DNA from: Tetmemena sp. SeJ-2015 | Lineage: Eukaryota > Ciliophora > Spirotrichea > Sporadotrichida > Oxytrichidae | Direction of reading: 5' to 3' | Length of the DNA: 64,000 nt | NCBI GenBank assembly: GCA_027382625.1 | Contig: JAJKFJ010022828.1 | Location: 302,666 to 366,665 of the forward strand | Shown: positions 1 through 10,884 of the stretch, one piece after another | Layout: the number at the start of each line of letters is the position of its first letter | Position numbering within the stretch: the stretch's first letter is position 1 | The notes under the pieces: generated by a model | Told to the model about the DNA's origin: nothing | The model's database searches: none | The model's input: the letters and a program-made list of their open reading frames with translations, nothing else | Made by a program: the position numbers and the translations under genes

Positions 1-550
1 ACAAAATCCGCGGCTTCGGATTCGGTGCCGATGATTACATGACCAAACCCTTCCACCGCGAAGAGTTGGTCGCGCGCATCCACGCCATCATCCGCCGGTC
101 CAAGGGCCATGCCCAATCGGTCATCCGCACCGGCACGATCACCGTCAATCTCGATGCAAAAACGGTCGAAGTCGAAGGCAAGGCGGTGCATCTGACCGGC
201 AAGGAATATCAAATGCTCGAGTTGCTGTCTTTGCGCAAGGGCACGACGCTGACCAAGGAAATGTTCCTGAACCACCTTTACGGCGGCATGGACGAACCCG
301 AGTTGAAGATCATCGACGTCTTCATCTGCAAGCTGCGCAAGAAGCTGTCCGAGGCGACGGGGGGCGAGAACCATATCGAGACGGTCTGGGGCCGCGGCTA
401 TGTGTTGCGTGACCCGGCGCAGGGCGACAAGCCGGTGCATCGCCTGGCCGCCAGCGCTGAACCGCCCCGCCGCAGGCGTTTAACTGACCGCGCCTTGCTT
501 AACTTTCGCGCGGACAGGCGCAGGCGCGGGCATGGTGAAAGCGTCGAGGA

Positions 551-554
<4 letters not shown>
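1..554 (+). CDS. ctrA: CtrA, cell-cycle response regulator (5' end missing)
   Basis: DNA-binding response regulator of the OmpR/PhoB class; CtrA is the alphaproteobacterial master regulator that binds TTAA-N7-TTAA. The reading frame enters at base 3, inside the receiver domain, with the switch-lysine segment [10 protein letters not shown]. The winged-helix domain follows ([15 protein letters not shown], then FICKLRKKL and GRGYVLRDP), nearly identical to CtrA proteins. The upstream part of the receiver domain, including the phosphorylated Asp, lies outside the window. After GRGYVLRDP the frame continues for about 45 Arg-rich residues unlike other CtrA proteins, so the true stop is probably near base 420-480 and a frame slip extends the ORF. 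A CtrA-type box is seen further along, at 5137-5151. Identification is secure; the 3' end is not. Confidence 0.9.
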
Positions 555-2615
<2,061 letters not shown>

Positions 2616-2622
2616 GGCGGGG

Positions 2623-4685
2623 ATGAGCCGCCCTGAGATCCTCTTCCCGCTTTTCGCGGGGCTGGAAACCCTGGATGGCATCGGCGCCAAGACGGCGCAG
2701 GCGCTGGCGGGCCTTGATGTCGCGCGGCCGAAGGATCTTTTGTTCCTGCTGCCGGGCGCATCGACCGGCAGCCGCAGACCAGCGTGCGCGACGTGATCCC
2801 GCCCGCCACCCTGACGGTCGAGGTCGAGGTCGGCAGCCATTTCCCGCCGCGCCGCAAGGGCGGCCCCTACCGCATCCATGTCCGCGACCCGCTGCTGGAA
2901 TGGGCGCTCGTGTTCTTCCATGCACGGGGCGACTATCTGCAAAAGCTGCTGCCCAGCGGCCAGCGCCGCCTGGTTTCGGGCAAGGTCGAACTGTTCGATG
3001 GTGTGGCGCAGATGGTTCATCCCGACCATGTCCTGCGCCCCGAGGAAGCGGGCGAACTGCCCGCCTGGGAGCCGGTCTATCCGCTGACCGCCGGGGTGAC
3101 CCAGCGCCTGTTGCAAAAGGGGGCGGCGGTGCTGGCCCGCACCCCTGACCTGCCGGAATGGATCGACCCCGGGCTGAAGGCGCGGGAAGGCTGGCCCGAC
3201 TGGAAAGCCGCGCTGCAACAGGCCCATGCGCCCGAGGAGGTGATGGCCTTCACCCATCCCGCCCGCCAGCGCCTGGCCTATGACGAGCTGTTCGCCCATC
3301 AGCTGACGCTCTCGCTGGCGCGCGCGCGGATGCGGCGTGGCAAGGGCCAGTCCAGCCTTGGCACGGGCGCCTTGCAGGACCGTGTGCTGAAAAGCCTGCC
3401 CTATGCGCCCACTGGCGCCCAGACCCGGGCCATCGCGGAAATCGCCGCCGACATGGCGTCGGATCAGCGCATGAACCGGCTCTTGCAGGGCGATGTGGGC
3501 GCCGGCAAGACGCTGGTCGCCTTCCTTGCGCTTCTCGTCGCGGTCGAGGCGGGCGGGCAGGGCGTGATGATGGCCCCGACCGAAATTCTGGCGCGGCAGC
3601 ATCACGAGGGGCTGGCCCCGCTGGCAGCCGGCGGGGGTGCGGCTCGAGTTGCTGACGGGGCGCGACAAGGGGGCGGAACGGGCGGCGAAACTGGCCGATC
3701 TGGCGGCGGGGCGGATCGACATTCTGGTGGGCACCCATGCGGTGTTCCAAAAGGACGTGGCCTTTCATGATCTGAGGCTTGCGATCATCGACGAACAGCA
3801 CCGTTTCGGCGTGGCGCAGCGGATGGAGCTGGGCCAAGGGGAAACGCCGGATGTGCTGGTGATGACGGCGACGCCAATTCCGCGCAGCCTTGCCTTGGCC
3901 AGTTACGGCGACATGGATGTTTCCGTGCTGGACGAGAAGCCGGCCGGGCGCAAACCGATCCGCCCCTGCTTGCTGCCCGTCGCCCGCATCGACGAGGTGT
4001 GGCCATCTGCGCAAGGCCGTGGCCGAGGGGCGGCAGGCCTATTGGGTCTGCCCCCTGGTCGAGGAATCAGAGGTGCTGGATATCCCAGCGCCGAGGCAGC
4101 GTTTCCAGCACCTGCGTGCCCTTTGGCGACGGGTGGGGGCTGGTGCATGGCCAGATGCCGCCTGCGGAAAGGATGCCGCCATGGCGCGGTTTCTGGCCGG
4201 GCAGACGCAGGTTCTGGTCGCGACCACGGTGATCGAGGTGGGGGTGAACGTGCCCAACGCGTCCATCATGGTGATCGAGCGGGCGGAGACCTTTGGTCTG
4301 GCGCAGTTGCACCAGTTGCGCGGGCGGGTGGGGCGCGGGGCGGCGGAATCGACCTGCCTCATGCTCTACCAGCCGCCGCTGACCGATGGCGGCGAGCGGC
4401 GGTTGAAAGTGCTGCGCGACACCGAGGACGGGTTCAGGATCGCCGAAGAGGACCTTGCCATGCGCGGGGCGGGCGACCTGATCGGCACGGCGCAATCGGG
4501 CCTGCCGCGGTTCCGCGTGGCCGATCTGGAACGGCAATCGGCGCTGATGGCGGTGGCGCAATCCGATGCGCGGGCGCTGCTGACCACCGATCCGGCGCTG
4601 GAAAGCCCGCGCGGCAAGGCGGCGCGGCTGTTGCGTGGGTTGCTGGATTCAAGACCGGGCGATCCGGCTTTTGTCGGTCGGTTAG
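2623..4685 (+). CDS. recG: ATP-dependent DNA helicase RecG (frame slips)
   Basis: Branch-migrating helicase that remodels stalled forks and Holliday junctions. It starts at ATG 2623 (MSRPEILFPLFAGLETL). The wedge/OB domain is followed by the helicase core: Walker A GDVGAGKT at about 3490, the DExH-box variant IIDEQHRFG at about 3783, TATPIPRSL at about 3868, and motif VI QLRGRVGRG at about 4315. Slips occur at about 2760, 3625, 4003 and 4090. The end needs one more slip near 4650, after which the frame reads RAIRLLSVG and stops at TAG 4683-4685, a normal RecG C-terminus. The length (about 690 codons) is normal for RecG. Directly downstream is an SOS box for the next gene. Confidence 0.93.
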
Positions 4686-4788
4686 CTGCAGAGTCGGGGC
4701 CGGGCATCCCGCGCCTGTGCTGGCCGCGACCGCCCGGCGCAGGGAAATTTCCCTTATGGACTCTGATGTTCTCGAAAATTTCCGAAAT

Positions 4789-4803
4789 GTTCGCAAAAAG
4801 TTC
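4789..4803 (+). promoter_or_regulatory. LexA/SOS box GTTC-N7-GTTC
   Basis: The sequence GTTCGCAAAAAGTTC matches exactly the direct-repeat SOS box (GTTC-N7-GTTC) used by LexA in alphaproteobacteria such as Rhodobacter. It sits 57 bases upstream of the start of a small membrane ORF and about 100 bases after recG, in a non-coding stretch. A TTGCCA hexamer just after it (4805-4810) could be the -35 element, so repressor binding would occlude RNA polymerase. The match is seen directly; the function is inferred. Confidence 0.72.
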
Positions 4804-4859
4804 TTGCCACGCGTTAACCATTATGAGAACAATTGGGCAACAAGGAACGGAGACATGCC

Positions 4860-4980
4860 ATGATGCACCGCCTGAAAGCCCTGACCACCCGTCGCGACAC
4901 CTCGCTTTTTGAGATGTTTGGTCTGACGGTTCTGTTCGCCGTTCTTTACGTCACGCTGGCGCTGCCCCGGGGCCGCCTGA
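4860..4980 (+). CDS. Small single-pass membrane protein under SOS box (unknown)
   Basis: Short ORF with a good ribosome binding site (AAGGAACGGAG) 8 bases before ATG 4860. It reads a basic N-terminus (MMHRLKALTTRRD) followed by one hydrophobic segment (about residues 19-36, MFGLTVLFAVLYVTLALP). In the sequence as given the frame stays open far beyond, into the antisense of the next gene. A single-base slip in the CCCC run near 4965 would stop it at 4978-4980, at about 40 residues; that end is my inference. A strong terminator follows at 5078. I do not recognise the family. A LexA-controlled tiny inner-membrane protein is reminiscent of SOS division inhibitors such as Caulobacter SidA, but no homology can be claimed. 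Confidence 0.5.
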
Positions 4981-5077
4981 CCTTTTCGTTTCTGCCTGCG
5001 GTCTGTTCCCCAGGCGCGAGCATCCCAGCCTGTCCCGGCCTTCCGGATGCGCCCCACGCGCCCCAGACACGCCACTG

Positions 5078-5114
5078 CCGCCGCCACCTGTCCCGGTGCG
5101 CGGCGGTTTTTTTT
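5078..5114 (+). terminator. Rho-independent terminator after small SOS gene
   Basis: A 7-bp GC stem (CCGCCGC at 5078-5084 pairing with GCGGCGG at 5100-5106) is followed directly by eight T residues (5107-5114). It is a textbook intrinsic terminator on the plus strand, closing the short transcription unit that starts at the SOS box. Confidence 0.82.
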
Positions 5115-5136
5115 GGGGCTCAGGCCGGGGCAAGCG

Positions 5137-5151
5137 TTAAGAGACGGTTAA
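5137..5151. promoter_or_regulatory. CtrA box TTAA-N7-TTAA with adjacent GANTC
   Basis: TTAAGAGACGGTTAA is an exact TTAA-N7-TTAA CtrA recognition sequence. A GAATC (GANTC, the CcrM methylation site) follows five bases later at 5156-5160. It lies between the terminator at 5078-5114 and the 3' end of the minus-strand scaffold gene, so no obvious plus-strand gene is under its control. Confidence 0.5.
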
Positions 5152-5191
5152 TCTGGAATCGTAAGCCGTTGAAATGGCTTGGGTCAGGCAT

Positions 5192-5208
5192 TGTCCCACC
5201 GTGGGACA
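5192..5208. promoter_or_regulatory. Perfect 17-bp inverted repeat, possible operator
   Basis: TGTCCCAC-C-GTGGGACA is an 8-bp perfect inverted repeat with a one-base centre. No T-run flanks it on either strand, so it is more likely a protein-binding palindrome than a terminator. It falls between the CtrA-type box and the stop codon of the scaffold gene at 5233. Its cognate factor is unknown. Confidence 0.4.
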
Positions 5209-5232
5209 TCTGCCCATGCGCCCGCGCTGCCG

Positions 5233-5688
5233 TCAGACCGCCTGGGCCTTTTCGGCTGCCTCGAAAGCCTCGCAGGCCGCTTCCAGTGCCAGAAGGATCG
5301 AGGCATGGCGATTCTTGTAGTCGCGCGCGGGCAGCAGCACCTCATAGCCGTCGAATGGGGCCGCCGGCACCGGCGCGCCCTCTTTCAGCATGGCCCGCAG
5401 CGCATCCCTTGCGGCCTCCAGTTCGGCCCGGCTGCGCCCGATCACCACGCCGCCCAGAACCGAAGCCGAAGCCTGGCCCAGGGCGCAGGCCTTCACATCC
5501 TGGGCGAATTCGGCCACGCGGCCATCGCGCAGCACCAGATCCGCCGTCACGGTTGAGCCGCACAAGGGCGACCGCCGCCGCGCCGAACCCTCGGGCGCGG
5601 CCAGACGCCCGGTCAGCGGAATATCCGCCGCCAGCGCCAGGATGCGCCCGGAATACAGCTTCACAAGATCGGCGTCGCTCATGGACAT
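5233..5688 (-). CDS. NifU/IscU-like iron-sulfur cluster scaffold protein
   Basis: A 151-residue protein starting at ATG 5688 (MSMSDADLVKLYSGRIL). It has two cysteine motifs typical of U-type scaffold proteins, PLCGSTVTADLVL near residue 42 and ACALGQASASVL near residue 68; the third cysteine is in the C-terminal half (EAACEAFEAA). Such proteins hold a transient Fe-S cluster or sulfur for delivery to apo-enzymes. It differs from canonical IscU (shorter, with a divergent start) and matches the scaffold-like protein that commonly sits divergently from hisI in Rhodobacterales. It is divergent from hisI across 55 bases, which must hold both promoters. The frame is unbroken. Confidence 0.72.
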   Translation of the reverse strand: MSMSDADLVKLYSGRILALAADIPLTGRLAAPEGSARRRSPLCGSTVTADLVLRDGRVAEFAQDVKACALGQASASVLGGVVIGRSRAELEAARDALRAMLKEGAPVPAAPFDGYEVLLPARDYKNRHASILLALEAACEAFEAAEKAQAV

Positions 5689-5743
5689 GCCCTCCGCGCC
5701 CCCCTATGTAGTCCCGCGCCCGTCCCGCGCCAAGGAGAGTTCG

Positions 5744-6103
5744 ATGGCTTTCGACCCGGCAAGCCTAAAGTATGATGCCAATGGCCTGATCCCCTGCATC
5801 GCGCAGGACCATGCCACGGGCGAGGTCTTGATGATGGCATGGATGAACGCCACCTCTCTGGCCCATACGCTGGCGACGGGGCGGGTGACCTATTGGAGCC
5901 GGTCGCGTGCTGCGTTCTGGATCAAGGGCGAAACCTCGGGCCATGTGCAAAAGCTGGTCGAGCTGCGCGTGGATTGCGACAGCGATTGCCTGCTTGCGCT
6001 GATCGACCAGACGGGACCGGCCTGCCACACCAACCGCCGGTCGTGTTTCTACACGGCAGTCCGCGACGGCGCGGAAGCGGTGATCGCGGACCCGATCGCC
6101 TGA
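5744..6103 (+). CDS. hisI: Phosphoribosyl-AMP cyclohydrolase HisI
   Basis: Third step of histidine biosynthesis: opens the adenine ring of phosphoribosyl-AMP to give ProFAR. The 119-residue frame is intact from ATG 5744 (ribosome site AAGGAGAG at 5732) to TGA 6101-6103. Hallmarks are MMAWMN near residue 29, TYWSRSR near 48, and the zinc/metal cysteines in DCDSDCLL (about 80-87) and GPACHTNRRSCF (about 93-104). This is the stand-alone form, without a HisE domain. It ends at a bidirectional terminator shared with rplI. Confidence 0.96.
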   Translation: MAFDPASLKYDANGLIPCIAQDHATGEVLMMAWMNATSLAHTLATGRVTYWSRSRAAFWIKGETSGHVQKLVELRVDCDSDCLLALIDQTGPACHTNRRSCFYTAVRDGAEAVIADPIA

Positions 6104-6164
6104 GGCGCGCCTGGCCCGCAGGGCCTGGCCGCAGCCGCGTGCCAGGCGCTTCCGCCACAAAGCA

Positions 6165-6190
6165 AAACCGCGCCCCGAAGGGCGCGGTTT
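6165..6190. terminator. Bidirectional terminator between hisI and rplI
   Basis: Perfect 11-bp inverted repeat (AAACCGCGCCC at 6165-6175, GGGCGCGGTTT at 6180-6190) with a CGAA loop. Flanking T/A runs give a U-tract on either strand, so it can end the convergent hisI and ribosomal-protein transcripts. Confidence 0.85.
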
Positions 6191-6218
6191 CCTGAAAAGC
6201 CTGTCCCGGAAGGGGGGC

Positions 6219-6788
6219 TTATTCGTCGTTGCCAGCGGCACCGATATCGTCGAACAGCTCGGCGATCTCGAATTCCGCGGCGGCTTCGGCTTCGGCCGCC
6301 AGGTCCTGGATCGACTTGCCCGAAGCCTGCAATTCGGCCTCTTCGATCGAACGGGCGACGTTCAGCTTGACCTTGGCCGCGACTTCCGGGTGCAGCACAA
6401 CGGTGACGCTGTGGATGCCCAGGTCCTTGATCGGCTTGTCCATCTCGACCTGGCCACGGGCCACGGTGAAACCGGCGGCAGTGGCCGCTTCGGACGCGTC
6501 ACGGGTGGTGACAGAGCCGTAAAGCGCGCCGGCGTCGGAGGCCGAGCGGATCACGATGAAGGTCTGGCCGTCCAGCTTTTCGGCAACGCCTTCGGCTTCC
6601 TTGCGGGTCTCGAGGTTCGTGGCCTCGAGCTGGGCCTTGCGGGTTTCGAACGATTTGATGTTGCCATCATTCGCGCGAAGAGCCTTGCCCTGCGGCAGCA
6701 GGTAGTTGCGGGCGTAGCCGTCCTTGACGTTGACGACTTCGCCCATCTGGCCAAGCTTGGCCACGCGCTGAAGGAGGATGACTTGCAT
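6219..6788 (-). CDS. rplI: 50S ribosomal protein L9
   Basis: Complete 189-residue L9 starting [16 protein letters not shown], with the conserved N-terminal rRNA-binding region [13 protein letters not shown] and a long connecting helix. It carries an acidic, Ala/Glu-rich C-terminal tail (about residues 160-189, ending [10 protein letters not shown]), longer than in E. coli and usual for Rhodobacterales. It is last in rpsF-rpsR-rplI, 10 bases after rpsR, and ends at the terminator at 6165-6190. Confidence 0.97.
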   Translation of the reverse strand: MQVILLQRVAKLGQMGEVVNVKDGYARNYLLPQGKALRANDGNIKSFETRKAQLEATNLETRKEAEGVAEKLDGQTFIVIRSASDAGALYGSVTTRDASEAATAAGFTVARGQVEMDKPIKDLGIHSVTVVLHPEVAAKVKLNVARSIEEAELQASGKSIQDLAAEAEAAAEFEIAELFDDIGAAGNDE

Positions 6789-6798
6789 GGGTCTCTCC

Positions 6799-7026
6799 TT
6801 ACTTCACAGCGTAGGGCAGCAGGGCGAGGAAGCGGGCGCGTTTGATGGCTTGCGCCAGTTCACGCTGCTTCTTTGCCGAGACTGCGGTGATGCGCGACGG
6901 AACGATCTTGCCGCGCTCGGACACGTAGCGCTGCAGAAGGCGGACGTCCTTGTAGTCGATCGCAGGAGCATTGTCGCCCGAGAAGGGGCAAACCTTGCGA
7001 CGGCGGAAAAACGGTTTGTTGGCCAT
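6799..7026 (-). CDS. rpsR: 30S ribosomal protein S18
   Basis: Complete 75-residue S18 ([17 protein letters not shown], then [20 protein letters not shown]). It binds with S6 in the platform of the small subunit. It is the middle gene of the rpsF-rpsR-rplI operon, and the frame is intact. Confidence 0.97.
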   Translation of the reverse strand: MANKPFFRRRKVCPFSGDNAPAIDYKDVRLLQRYVSERGKIVPSRITAVSAKKQRELAQAIKRARFLALLPYAVK

Positions 7027-7044
7027 GGTTCTGGAACCTTTCTA

Positions 7045-7483
7045 CAGCTGAGATCACACGACGCTCGCCGACGGTCGAACCGCCCGGTCGCCACCAGACG
7101 ATCGCCACACTGCGACGCTCGGACCGCCACCGCCGAGCCACGTCGGTCACGGTCGCCGCGTCCGGCTCGTCGCGCTTTTGCATCTGGACACGGAGGCTTC
7201 GCGCGCTTCGACCTGGTCAGACGCGCATCACGTCGTCATGCAGGCGCATCAGGCGTTCCATTTCCTGCACGGCGGCCGCGGGAGCGTCCGACTTGAGCAG
7301 GGCATAGTGGCCTTTGCGGTTCTTGTTGATCTTGTAGGCCATCGTCTTGACGCCCCAGTACTCGTGTTCAACGACTTTGCCGCCGTTGTCCGAGAGGACG
7401 GTCGAGAAATGTTCGATGAGGCCTTCGGCTTGCGTGTTGGACAGGTCCTGACGCGCAATGAAAACATGCTCGTAAAGCGGCAT
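7045..7483 (-). CDS. rpsF: 30S ribosomal protein S6 (3' part frame-slipped)
   Basis: S6 starts at ATG 7483 (MPLYEHVFIARQDLSNTQAEGL) and is clean to residue 88 (MERLMRLHDDVMRV), where a stop appears at 7217. Just after it, other frames give the expected continuation (VQMQKRDE, the usual S6 tail start). Bases were therefore probably lost around 7185-7220 and the gene continues for a basic, Arg-rich tail. The exact stop cannot be fixed; I place it near 7045, before rpsR. It is first gene of the operon, with a promoter candidate at 7594-7621. Confidence 0.9.
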
Positions 7484-7593
7484 GCGGTCGTCCTTCGTCT
7501 CGGGGCGGCTTCAAAGGACGGGTCATTGGCCATTCCGCGGCCCGTCCACGAGAGGCTGCGCCGGTTCGTGGGTCAATGCGGAAAGGATGCGGC

Positions 7594-7621
7594 CTTATAC
7601 GGATTTCGCGCCGGGATGCAA
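7594..7621 (-). promoter_or_regulatory. Sigma-70-type promoter for rpsF operon
   Basis: On the minus strand TTGCAT (7616-7621) and TATAAG (7594-7599) are separated by 16 bases, about 110 bases upstream of rpsF. This is the only recognisable signal in the 349-base stretch between rpsF and yceI (7484-7832), where I see no gene. Confidence 0.6.
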
Positions 7622-7832
7622 GGGTGGGCGAAGGAGTATCGCGCCGGGGCTTGCTTCGGGGTGAAAAAGCCTTGGGGGCCGAAGGCTTGCGCGTCAAGCG
7701 GCAGCAAGCCGATCTGGCGGGGATGTGATGTTCGTGACCGCGCAGCGCCTGTTCGGACCTGCTGGGTTGCCGCGGTGCGGCATGGCGGGCAGCCTGATAT
7801 TATCGCAGGCAACATCTTGAAAGGACTGCCGT

Positions 7833-8407
7833 ATGAACCGTTTTGCCCCGGCCCTGGCCGCTGCCCTTCTGGTCTCGGCCCCGGCTTTCGCCGCCCCGAA
7901 GCCTTCGTGCTGGACCCCAGCCACAGCCAGATCGTCTTCAGCTACAACCATTTGGGCTATTCGACAGGCTATGGCATGTTCGGCGGGATCGAAGGACAGA
8001 TCCAGTTCGACGCGGCCGATCCCGCGGCGTCTTCGGTCGAGGTATCCTTTCCGGTCAAGTCGATGCTGACCGGCTGGCAGGCGCGGTTCGACCATTTCAT
8101 GTCGCCCGATTTCTTCGATGCGGCCGATGACGAGATGGTGAGCTTCAAGTCGACAGGCATCGAAGTGACCGGCGACAAGACCGCCAAGATCACCGGCGAC
8201 CTGACCCTGAACGGGGTGACGAAGTCGGTCGTGCTGGATGCGGTACAGAACCAGTATGGCGAACATCCGATGGAGAAGAAGATGTGGACCGGCTTCTCGG
8301 CCACCACGACGCTTCTGCGCAGCGATTTCGGTGTCGGCACTTTCGCGCCCTTCGTGAGCGACGAAGTGGCGCTGGAAATCTCGGTCGAGGCCAGCAAGGT
8401 CGAGTGA
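7833..8407 (+). CDS. Secreted YceI-family protein
   Basis: Periplasmic lipocalin-like protein of the YceI family, whose members bind polyisoprenoid or other hydrophobic ligands. ATG 7833 opens a clear signal peptide (RFAPALAAALLVSAPAFA, cleavage after AFA). A one-base slip near 7900 then shifts to the frame carrying the mature domain: VLDPSHSQIVFSYNHLGYS, FDHFMSPDFFDA, ITGDLTLNGVTKSV and a C-terminal strand ending SVEASKVE. Stop 8405-8407. A ribosome site (GAAAGGA) precedes the start and a terminator follows. It faces a cytochrome b561-YceI fusion on the other strand. Confidence 0.88.
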
Positions 8408-8427
8408 TCCCGCTTGCAGAATGAACC

Positions 8428-8457
8428 AAGGCCGCCGGGCGTTCCGGCGGCCTTTTC
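8428..8457 (+). terminator. Terminator after yceI
   Basis: 11-bp perfect stem (AAGGCCGCCGG at 8428-8438 with CCGGCGGCCTT at 8444-8454), loop GCGTT, followed by T residues. Intrinsic terminator for the plus-strand yceI. Confidence 0.85.
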
Positions 8458-8492
8458 CTTTGTGTTCTCATGGCGCAGCGCGCGGCAGCCGC

Positions 8493-9688
8493 TCAGGGCT
8501 GGCGTTTGGCGGTGAGCGCGATTTCACGTCACGGGAAAGCCACCGTCGCCTCGTCGGGATAGCTGGTCCCATGCCATAGTCACGGCGGTCCAGCCGGGTT
8601 TCGCCAGTCATGGTTGCAGTGTCGCCGTCGATCTTCAGCGTGAAGGGCAGGGTGACGGGTTGTTCCTTGCCGCGCAGGTCAGGTGCGGAGCAGCATAACC
8701 ATCACTGCAGGCGCAATCTCTGCATGAACGTCGCGGTCGGGAAGGCGCGACATCGAAGAATTCGGGGGCCTTGGCCTGTTCGGTGACGGCGGCAAGATGC
8801 AGCGAGGTCGTGTCGATCTGCACCGTCACTTTGCCCGTGCCGGTCGCCGGGTCAAAGGCGATGTCGGCGGTCCAGCCTGCGAAGCTGCCCTCGACGCTTT
8901 GGCCCATCTGGGCAAGGGCGAAGGTCAGCCTGCCTTCCTGCACCTGCCAGTTGCCGCTGGCCGTGGGGGCGGTCTCGGGCGCCGTTGCAGAGGGGGTGGC
9001 TGGCGCTAGCGGGCGGCTGGCGCCCAGCATCGCCGCACCGAAACCGGCGGCGATCACGATCAGCGCTGCAAAAGCGCCGGACCGGCTTTTGCCCCTGTCG
9101 CGCCGGGCGTGCCTGCGGGCGTGCCGCGCACCATGCGCGACAGGATGCCGTCACGGTCGATCAGCGCGTGTTTCAGCGCGCCCAGAACATGCAGCGCCAC
9201 GCAGACCAGAAGGATCTTGGTGAAAAGCCAGTGCGTCGCCCGGCGATCGCCGCCAGAGCCTCGGATTTCGGTACGAAGGGCAGCCCCTGGCCAAAGGGCC
9301 AGAGGATGGGTGCGAAACCGTCAAGGGCGGCATGTTCCACCCAACCCGACAGCGGCAGGATGATCAGGGCCGCGTAGAGCAGCCAATGGACAATCGCGGC
9401 GAGGAAGGTCTCGACCGCTTCTCGGGGTGCACAGGCACGGGATGGGGCTGTCCGACCGCCCAGAGGATGCGCAAGAGCGCGAGCGCGAAAAAGCGTGACG
9501 CCGATGGTCTTGTGCAGCGAGAAGAGCCAGGCCTTCTGCGCCAGCGCCTCGGATGTGTCATAGGGCAGGTCGCTGGCGATCAGCCAGCGGGACATTCGCG
9601 AAGATCAGGGCCGCCACCAGCCAGTGCAGGCTGCGCGACACCAGGCCGTAGCGGGTTTCCGTATTGGTCAGGGTCTTGTCGGCTGCAT
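8493..9688 (-). CDS. Cytochrome b561-YceI fusion protein (frame slips)
   Basis: Read right to left, a four-helix cytochrome b561-type domain comes first. Candidate haem histidines are in RSLHWLVAALIFANVP (about 9620), SLHKTIGVTLF (about 9500), IVHWLLYAALIILPLSGWVEH (about 9390) and, after a slip, the fourth helix near 9190. A linker and a further hydrophobic segment (about 9060) lead into a YceI-like domain (GNWQVQEGRLTFALAQMG, GSFAGWTADIAFDPA, QIDTTSLHLAAVTEQA). It ends near LTAKRQP with the stop at 8493-8495. The start (ATG 9688 after GGAG) and at least five slips are inferred. Joining an electron-carrying membrane cytochrome to a YceI domain suggests a quinol-linked periplasmic reaction; the partner is unknown. 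Confidence 0.72.
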
Positions 9689-9848
9689 CGCGGTCTCCGG
9701 TGATTTGCGGCGCAGGGTAACAGGGTTTCTGCGCTGCGGAATGATCGCTCAGGCACATGTGATGTGCGGCTGCCTGGCGCGGGACGATTGCGGCCTGGGG
9801 CGGGCTTCGCTATTCCGGGGGGAACAGGATGGAAAAAGAGGGGCAGGG

Positions 9849-10778
9849 ATGAGCCGCGCATTCGTATTTCCGGGGCAGGGGGCGCAGACCATTGGCATGG
9901 GTCGGGCGCTGGCCGAGGCCTATCCGGCGGCAAAAGCCGTGTTCGACGAGGTGGACGATGCCTTGGGCGAAAAGCTGTCCGCGCTGATCTGGGAGGGCGA
10001 GATCGAGGCGCTGACGCTGACGCAGAACGCCCAGCCTGCGCTGATGGCGACCTCGATCGCGGCTTTGCGGGCGCTGGGGGCCGAGGGGATCACCGTGGCA
10101 AGCCATGCGGCCTTTGTGGCGGGGCATTCCTTGGGCGAGTATTCGGTGCTTTGCGCGGCGGGATCGCTGGGTCTGGCCGATACGGCGCGGCTGTTGCGGA
10201 TTCGCGGGCTTGCCATGCAAGAGGCCGTGCCTGTCGGCGTGGGTGCCATGGCGGCGCTGCTGGGTCTCGATTTCGCGACGGCGACGGAAGTGGCCGCCGA
10301 GGCGGCGCAGGGCGAGGTGTGTCAGGCCGCGAATGACAACGACCCCGCGCAGGTGGTGGTGTCGGGCCACAAGGGCGCGGTCGAGCGGGCGCTCGAGATC
10401 GCCAAGGCGCGCGGCGCCAAGCGGGCGCTGATGCTGCCGGTCAGCGCGCCCTTCCATTGCGCGCTGATGCAGCCCGCCGCGCATCGCATGGCCGAGGCGT
10501 GTCGGCGTGGTGATCTCGAAGCCCACGGTTCCGGTGGTGTGAATGTCGGCCGAGGCGGTGACCGAGCCTGACCGTATCCGCGACCTGCTGGTGGCGCAGG
10601 TGACCGGATCGGTGCGCTGGCGCGAAGTGTCATGTGGATGCAGCGGCGGGCGTGACGGAATTCTGGAGATCGGCGCGGGCAAGGCGCTGTCGGGGATGAT
10701 CAAGCGCATCGTCGGCGGCGATGTGGTCCTGCGGCCGCGGTCTTGACGCCCGAAGACGTCGTTGCGGCCAGGGGCTGA
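9849..10778 (+). CDS. fabD: Malonyl-CoA:ACP transacylase FabD (3' frame slips)
   Basis: Loads malonyl groups from CoA onto ACP for fatty acid synthesis. It starts MSRAFVFPGQGAQTIGMG at ATG 9849. The nucleophile motif GHSLGEYS is at about 10125, and the active-site His region reads LPVSAPFHCALM at about 10435. Slips cluster at 10495-10545, 10630-10655 and 10725; following them gives VNVG, TEPDRIRDLLVAQVTGSV, GAGKALSGMIKRI and a stop at 10776-10778. It is the first gene of a fabD-fabG-acpP group, in the order usual for bacteria. Confidence 0.93.
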
Positions 10779-10820
10779 ACGATCCTTCGGTAAAGACGAG
10801 GGGGCGGGGGCACGATGACG

Positions 10821-10865
10821 CGCCCCCGGGGCTCTGCCCCGGACCCCGGGATATTTGGGAACAGA
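10821..10865 (+). repeat. GC-palindrome intergenic repeat, copy 1
   Basis: Between fabD and fabG: CCCCCGGGGCTCTGCCCCGG followed by ACCCCGGGATATTTGGGAACAG. Related copies, same core and same ATATTT/AATTT-type tail, occur at 16115-16158, 22215-22266 and 59508-59559. The core folds into a GC hairpin. Confidence 0.75.
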
Positions 10866-10884
10866 AGACAGAGGAGTGTCGGTC

